From: Brachionus plicatilis
Taxonomy: Eukaryota > Rotifera > Eurotatoria > Ploima > Brachionidae
Length of the DNA: 64,000 nt
Assembly (NCBI GenBank): GCA_010279815.1
Contig: QEOQ01000626.1
Coordinates: forward strand, 313,188-377,187
Reading direction: 5' to 3'
Position numbers and translations under genes: made by a program. This document shows, piece after piece, positions 58,875 through 64,000 of this stretch; the first letter of the stretch is position 1, and every line of letters begins with the position of its first letter. The notes beneath the pieces are model-generated. The model did no database searches. It saw only the letters and a list, made by a program, of their open reading frames with translations, and had not been told where the DNA came from.

Positions 58875-58905
58875 GCCGAATCTGGCGTAATTTTTAAATA
58901 AATTG
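58875..58905 (+). repeat. Retroposon 3' tail, GCCGAATCTGGC family
   Basis: GCCGAATCTGGCGTAATTTT then TAAATAAA; second copy of the tail at 11786-11848. It sits 44 bp right of the MITE end. Confidence 0.55.
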
Positions 58906-59201
58906 AAAAAAATTTAATTTATAATATAATAATTTTTTAAAATTTTATTAAGAACTTAATCTTCAAATTTTTTAACTTTGAAAATAAAACAAATAAATTT
59001 ATCTTTTTATAACTTAATTTTTAATTTTTAATTTTTATTTAAAAAAAATTTAGTTTCCTTAGCAAAAAAAAACAATGAAAAAATGATAAAAATAAAGTAC
59101 AGCAAATATTTAAATTTAAATTTTAATTTAATTTAATAATTTTTTATTTGCATTTAATTAATCAATTTTTTTTAGAATAAAGAAAATTTAACAATTTTTT
59201 T
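58906..59201. other. Downstream of DNAJC4-like gene, non-coding
   Basis: A/T-rich homopolymer sequence with nothing recognisable; it probably includes the 3' UTR of the J-domain gene. Confidence 0.5.
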
Positions 59202-60117
59202 TTAATTTGTTTTATTTTCAAGATCTTTGCGTTCTTGAAGCTTTTGTTCCAAGTCAAGTATATCACCATTGTTTACTTTAGACTTGAAGTCGACCAAAGC
59301 TTGCCGATTGAGAGGCGAGTACCGATAATTGTATTCGTTCAAATGATTTATATCTCGATCATAGATCCAGCTAAATTTGGAAAAGGTAATCAAAAACAGG
59401 AAAAAAATTGTTAACTAGTGCTACCTAACAGTTATGGCTTCGAATATGCCGATTCCAAGGATTAAATAGATCATTACTTTTAAAGGTGAACTAAAATCTT
59501 CTTTAGAATGAGGTCCAGTTCGGGGGTCGGTATTGGAGCCCCAGTAGCCGTGACGGGTACGCATGAATCGCTCAAACTCGGATTCAGTATAGTTCATACT
59601 AGAAAAATAAATAAAATTTTTAATTAATAAATTCATAATAATATAATTTTAATTTTTTAGCTAACCCAGTTCTTGGACCATTGTAGTAGTAGTAGGTTTG
59701 TTGTGTGCGGTAAGCTTGGTAGGCATCGGATGGTGTTGACCGTGTATATCGATTGCCAGTGCTTGTATAATTTTGTAAAGCTAAAAACATTTAAAAATTA
59801 TTTTTCTATTTAATAAAAATATTTGTAGAAAAAAATAAATTACTTAAATCATAAGTTCTTCTTGAATCAGCTTTGGACAAAGTGTCGTAAGCCTGTTGGA
59901 TTTTAACAAATTGATCATGAGATTTGTCGTCTTGACTCTTGTCTGGATGACATTCCTGGTCAACAAAAAAATTAAGAAAAAATTAAATTTTAAATCTTAA
60001 TTCATTCTATCTATTACTTTACACTTTTTGTAATAAGCAACCTTTATTTCCTTCACAGATGCTGTTTTCGGTACACCAAGAATTTCATATAGAGTTTGGT
60101 TCTTCCAAGAGGCAAAT
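59202..60117 (-). CDS. DNAJC4-like J-domain membrane protein (5' end missing)
   Basis: Five exons join in phase: 60117-60018, 59955-59844, 59780-59666, 59598-59425, 59370-59202, giving about 222 visible residues. The J domain starts FASWKNQTLYEILGVPKTAS and has the HPD motif (KECHPDKSQDD) and QQAYDTLSKADSRRTYD. A Tyr-rich linker follows, then a hydrophobic segment (MIYLILGIGIFEAI) that is a single membrane span, and a charged C-terminal tail ending KLQERKDLENKTN. J domain, linker, one membrane span and short tail match DNAJC4 in order and size (human 241 aa). J proteins stimulate Hsp70 ATPase. The first visible exon begins with the third base of a codon, so a short upstream exon with the ATG is needed; none is convincing in 60118-60582. 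Same strand as DIS3, 465 bp downstream of it. Confidence 0.75.
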
Positions 60118-60582
60118 CTTTGAAAACAAAAATTAAAAAAAAAATCTCCAATTTGGGACAAAGCACCTCAAGTGGTTTAAATGGACATTTACCACAAAAT
60201 TATTGAACAAAATTGATTTGATCATATCACATTTAAAAACTTGTGAGCATAATTTAAAATTTCTAAAAATTTTTTAAATCAAACTTTATGGACATTGACA
60301 AAAGTTTCAGTCATTCAATGTTATATAATTTTGTAAACATATTTTGAAATCTTTTTTTAAAGACTCTTCAAGTAAATGCGTATGAGAAGAATTAAAAAAT
60401 TTATAATAAATTATAAATTTGCCTAATTCATTATGAAACAGTCAAAATATAGTTAGGTACATAAATATGGCAAAAAGCAAAGCTTTTATTCCAAATGTTT
60501 CCAGTTTTAAAAAAAAAAAAAAAAAAAAATTTCTCTCTATCTTTAATTAAAAACAAAAAGAAAAATAAAGAAAAAAAAAAAT
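60118..60582. other. Interval between DNAJC4-like gene and DIS3
   Basis: Must contain the missing first exon and promoter of the J-domain gene and the DIS3 3' UTR. One candidate start is the minus-strand ATG near 60300 (ATGTCCATAAA then GT, phase 2), which would give MSIK before FASW; the donor is weak, so I do not call it. Confidence 0.45.
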
Positions 60583-62460
60583 TTATTTTTTAAATTTTTT
60601 GGCCATAGTTTCTTTTTCATCTTCTTGTGTCTCCACACTAAAGCCCTCAATCCATGGTGACACCAAGTGTAACTTCATTTTTTGATGTTGTTTATTCTTG
60701 GTCTCAATACTGATCCTGACCACGAGCTTGTCAAAAAGCTGAAGTTTAACATTGGCAGCGGACTGACTGGGCTCAAGTTCATTGAAAACGAACGGAAAGT
60801 CATTTAGATACAAAGTTCCCTCGAGACCATATCGCGGAATTAGGACTTGGAGAGCATTTTTCTTCACAGCCAGCACATATGCCTCTTCATTTACCTGTCT
60901 GTCCTTGAAAAACAGCTGAGTGTGCAGGTCCACCGAGGCCCTGCCGGCATACTGAGCCATTTTGTGTCTGTAATTCATGTTGTTACAAGTCTGCTGCAGC
61001 ACATGTTTGTCCAATAGGTCGGGATAAGTGGTGTCCGCATTGATGGCTGCCGCCAAAAGCCTGTGCACCAAAATGTCAGCATAGCGACGAATCGGAGAGG
61101 TAAAATGGGTGTAGATGGGCGCTGCCAAGCCGTAGTGCTCAAATTCAGACTCTGGAAACAAGCCTGAGCAAAAGTAAAGAGCCTGCATCATGCAGCGAGT
61201 GGTCAGCATTCTTAGCATGGTGTTGAAAAATAAATTGTTCCTATCAACAGCTTTGTCCAGCGAGTCTGCCAACTGTTTGCCACTTTCGACCTCAATTTTG
61301 ATGTTCTTTGACTCAGCTGCCTTTACCAATGGGTCAAAATTGCTGACGGGTGGCGCCGGGTGCCGCCTCAGACACGCACACTGCGGAAACACTTCATAGA
61401 TTTTTTTTGCCACTGTAACATTGGCGAGCAACATGAACTCTTCAACCATTGAATTTGTTTCCATAAGCTCTTTGGATATTACATCTATGGGATCATGGGT
61501 TTCCGAGTCAAGATTAAATCGGATCTCGTTAGAAGCTAGTGAAAGAGCGCCGTTGCGGATGCGGCCTGTTTTCAGAATTTTAGCTATTCCATTCAGTCGC
61601 CTTAGACCCTGGGTCAACTCATCGCTGGCTGTTGAGTCATCTATTTTCATCTGAGCCTGGGCATAGGTCAGAGAGGCCCTGCTGAGTATAATTGTCTTGT
61701 GAAATTCGGTCTTTACAATTTGGGCATCACTGGGCTGAATTTCCCACAGCACTGAGAAAGCATAGCGCGGTCCATCATCCCTTAAAGAACACAAATTCGA
61801 GCTGAGCAGCTCCGGTACCATGTCTATTCGCTGGTCAACTAAGTAAACAGTGGTGCTTCTTCGTCTGGCCTCTGCATCAATGGATGTTCCGGGCCGAATA
61901 AAGTGAGTCACATCGGCAATGTGCACACCACATTGGTAGTTTCCATTGGGCAGCACAATGCAATGAAGAGCGTCATCAATGTCAGTGCATCCCGGTGGAT
62001 CCACCGAGCATATGTTCAAGTGAGTCAGGTCCAGTCTTTTTGCTTTTTCCTCTTGGGGTATTGTCCATGGCAAAGAGGGCAAACAGTCAAGCACTGATTG
62101 CGGAAATGGATAGTTGGGCACGTCATGTTCAAGCAGCAGTACCTGATTCTCGGTTTCTTTGTCACCTATGGGTCCAAGTGAGCGAACAAAGTGTCCTAGT
62201 GGGTAGCGGGAGTCGCGTGGCCAACAGTCTATGCTCACTACGATGCGCTGATCCTTCAATTGGTCCGATTGACGTGTTTCAATGCGGATTTTGGGTATTC
62301 GCTTCTCGGAAGGAATGAACATGTGTCTCACAGCATCGCTCAGATCACTCACTTGGAGCATGCCGCAGTAAGGGCGCCAATTTCTCTTTATTATGCCAAC
62401 CACTCGTCCTGAAGGAAGCTTTTTTACATTTGGCCTATTTATTATTTGTTCATCTTCTTC
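60583..62460 (-). CDS. DIS3: DIS3 (RRP44) exosome ribonuclease, 3' exon
   Basis: Catalytic 3'-5' exoribonuclease of the RNA exosome. One long exon of 625 codons runs from an acceptor at 62461 (AAAAAG then GAAGAAGATG) to the stop at 60583, in phase 0. It begins EEDEQIINRP and continues GRVVGIIKRNWRPYCGML (cold-shock domain 2), then the RNB domain with SVDPPGCTDIDDALH (metal-binding Asp cluster), HIADVTHFIRPG, LVDQRIDMVPELLSSNLCSL, ETNSMVEEFMLLAN, and HFTSPIRRYADILVHRLL, and an S1 domain (EEAYVLAVKKNALQVLIPRY). RWP/DSRYPLGHF-type wording and the RNB match DIS3 rather than DIS3L2. About the first 340 residues (PIN domain and cold-shock domain 1) are not in the window or not recognisable in 62461-64000. 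The exon is GC-richer than the surroundings. Confidence 0.95.
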   Translation of the reverse strand, partial: EEDEQIINRPNVKKLPSGRVVGIIKRNWRPYCGMLQVSDLSDAVRHMFIPSEKRIPKIRIETRQSDQLKDQRIVVSIDCWPRDSRYPLGHFVRSLGPIGDKETENQVLLLEHDVPNYPFPQSVLDCLPSLPWTIPQEEKAKRLDLTHLNICSVDPPGCTDIDDALHCIVLPNGNYQCGVHIADVTHFIRPGTSIDAEARRRSTTVYLVDQRIDMVPELLSSNLCSLRDDGPRYAFSVLWEIQPSDAQIVKTEFHKTIILSRASLTYAQAQMKIDDSTASDELTQGLRRLNGIAKILKTGRIRNGALSLASNEIRFNLDSETHDPIDVISKELMETNSMVEEFMLLANVTVAKKIYEVFPQCACLRRHPAPPVSNFDPLVKAAESKNIKIEVESGKQLADSLDKAVDRNNLFFNTMLRMLTTRCMMQALYFCSGLFPESEFEHYGLAAPIYTHFTSPIRRYADILVHRLLAAAINADTTYPDLLDKHVLQQTCNNMNYRHKMAQYAGRASVDLHTQLFFKDRQVNEEAYVLAVKKNALQVLIPRYGLEGTLYLNDFPFVFNELEPSQSAANVKLQLFDKLVVRISIETKNKQHQKMKLHLVSPWIEGFSVETQEDEKETMAKKFKK

Positions 62461-62664
62461 CTTTTTAAATAAATTTAAATTTTGAAATAAAAAAAATTAT
62501 CTTTTATTTTAAATTTTAGCTGGCTGGTCAATTTTGTGACCATTGGTCATTTGGCTAATTTTTTAAGAAAAATGTAATGTTTAAAAAGCATATTCTTTAT
62601 GGCTCGATTTGAATTTTTTTTTTTTGTTGAACATAAAATTTACTCTTAAGCTTGGTAAAGTTTG

Positions 62665-63238
62665 GCTGGCAGACCTATCCGACCAAGTCACTTCCAACAA
62701 GTCATTTCTGAAAATTTTTAATTAAATAATCAAATAAAAAATAATTAATTAAAAAGGTTGTAGTACTTTTCCGACAAAATGATTTCGGATAAGTTACTCT
62801 CGATATGTTAAGTAATATCAAATATAAATTGTACCAAAAAATTAAATTGTCACCAAATTTATTTTGCTTTTAATATAACTGAAATATCTCAAAGTCAAAA
62901 TAATACTTTTATTTAGTTTAAAAGCACCAAAGGGAAACTTTGTATTAGTTACTTAGGCGAAAAGTATCGATTTAAATATCAATCGAAGATAACTGGATAA
63001 AAATCTTGGATTCGATCACATTCAATATCTTAATAGCATAGGCAAAGATAACTATTTCGATTTTATTCATAATTAAAAAAATTTTTAAACTATTTTTATA
63101 CAAATTTAATACTTTTATGACTACTTTTTTTTTATTTTTATTATACTAAAACCTTTTTAATTAATTATTTTTTATTTAATTAAAAATTGTTGGATCCTGA
63201 TTTGTCGGAAATGACTTTGTCAGACAGGTCTGAGTACC
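62665..63238. repeat. Inverted-repeat element
   Basis: Left arm 62668-62758 (GGCAGACCTATCCGACCAAG, then AATAATTAATTAAAAAGG) and right arm 63149-63236 are reverse complements of about 90 bp. A related word TTCCGACAAAATGATTTCGG lies just inside the left arm. No product inside. Confidence 0.65.
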
Positions 63239-63469
63239 TGAAGTTTTGTCAAATTTTTTTTTTGCTTTTGGTAAACAATAATGCTCCTATTAAAAGCCAG
63301 AACCAACAGAATTCACATACTCTAATATAAGAAAAAAATTTAATTTGAGAAAATTTAAGAATTATATTCAAGTTTTTTGAAAATTAATTTGCTAATTTAA
63401 ATTTTGATTATTTTAAAACATTTATTTGGATATCTCACCATCTATCTTGTAGCTAATCTTTTTTGTCTT

Positions 63470-63775
63470 AGCATTGTGAAATTTCATACATAACTTCTAA
63501 TAAAAAATAAAAAAATTTTATAAAACTTGTCCTGAAACAACTTTTTTTACCTGCTTGGGAACTCTGTAAAATCTGTGCGAATTAATTGAGTTTTATTTTT
63601 AATACTTTTAAATAATATGAAATTCTGCAGAATTCGCACAGACTTCGCAGACTTCCTCAGTAGGTATAAAAAAGTTGTTTCACTTTGTTTCATCTGCAGA
63701 ACAATTTTTTGACTTTTAGAATAAAAGTTGTAAAATTTATATTTTTTATGAGAAGTTAAGTATGAAATTTCACGA
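63470..63775. repeat. Inverted repeat, ends CATTGTGAAATTT
   Basis: Left arm about 63472-63585 starts GCATTGTGAAATTTCATACA; right arm about 63635-63770 is its imperfect complement, with GAAACAACTTTTTT and GTCTGTGCGAATTC blocks shared. The end GCATTGTGAA is the same as that of the 52145-53200 element, so the two may belong to one family. Confidence 0.65.
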
Positions 63776-64000
63776 TACTTTTAATCTTGAACTTAGACAA
63801 TTTTAATCACACAAAACAATTTCTGATGACATATTTAATTTATTGAATTGAAAAAGTCCATGTTTATTTCTTTTTTTAATTTTTACTTTCACATTTAAAT
63901 ATATCTAAAATTTGAATATTAAAATTGAAAATGTTTCATTAACTATTTCATTTGAATTTAACTTTAATTTATTTTTTGCATTTAAATAAACACTAAATTC

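Larger units (their letters stand above)
62461..64000. other. DIS3 intron or upstream sequence, repeat-bearing
   Basis: No exon of the DIS3 PIN or first cold-shock domain could be read here, so a DIS3 intron of at least 1.5 kb is implied. It contains two inverted repeats (62665-63238 and 63470-63775). Confidence 0.6.

Noticed and set aside
61190..62318. Plus-strand frames over DIS3
   Set aside because: Antisense shadows of the RNB-domain exon.
1..64000. CRISPR array, operon or bacterial-type gene cluster
   Set aside because: No regularly spaced direct repeats with unique spacers; genes are intron-containing animal genes on both strands.

Overview
The window is animal nuclear DNA: extremely AT-rich, with intron-containing genes using GT...AG splice sites and the standard code. 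It holds recognisable animal genes (MORC2, UBR1/2, Argonaute, FBXO33, DIS3) and degraded LINE, Penelope-like, Tc1, LTR and fold-back elements. Most introns are 46-82 bp; a few exceed 1 kb and carry nearly all the intronic repeats. A small AT-rich invertebrate fits best. The jockey-like reverse transcriptase fragment looks to me like monogonont rotifer elements, but that is recollection, not proof.

Layout. 1-8885: mostly non-coding, with one long inverted repeat, short repeats and small coding relics, then an 862-base assembly gap (8886-9747). 9760-19896 (-): complete MORC2 orthologue, 10 exons, with two introns over 3 kb full of repeat debris. 19897-26597: non-coding, with a CR1-type LINE inserted in a repeat whose unoccupied relative lies 3 kb away, and a Tc1 transposase scrap. 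26598-27113 (-): MEA1-like gene. 27321-38027 (-): UBR1/UBR2-type N-recognin, 21 visible exons, at least one exon lost in a 68-base gap. 38294-41537 (+): complete AGO-clade Argonaute, head-to-head with UBR. 43856-45034 (-): sphingosine-1-phosphate phosphatase. 46616-48482: two fold-back elements. 49690-54251 (-): FBXO33 in three exons. 54252-59201: non-coding with a palindrome built of 22-bp GC-rich units and a pogo/Tigger-like MITE. 59202-60117 (-): DNAJC4-like J-domain gene, first exon not found. 60583-62460 (-): 3' exon of DIS3; its 5' part is outside the window or not recognisable. 62461-64000: non-coding with two inverted repeats.

Functional themes: RNA and chromatin silencing (Argonaute, MORC2, DIS3) and ubiquitin-dependent turnover (UBR, FBXO33). 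Nothing shows that these genes act as one unit; the only close regulatory linkage visible is the 266-bp interval between the UBR and Argonaute start codons. I found no clearly new multi-gene system. The most distinctive material is the set of fold-back and nested elements, several with readable insertion histories.
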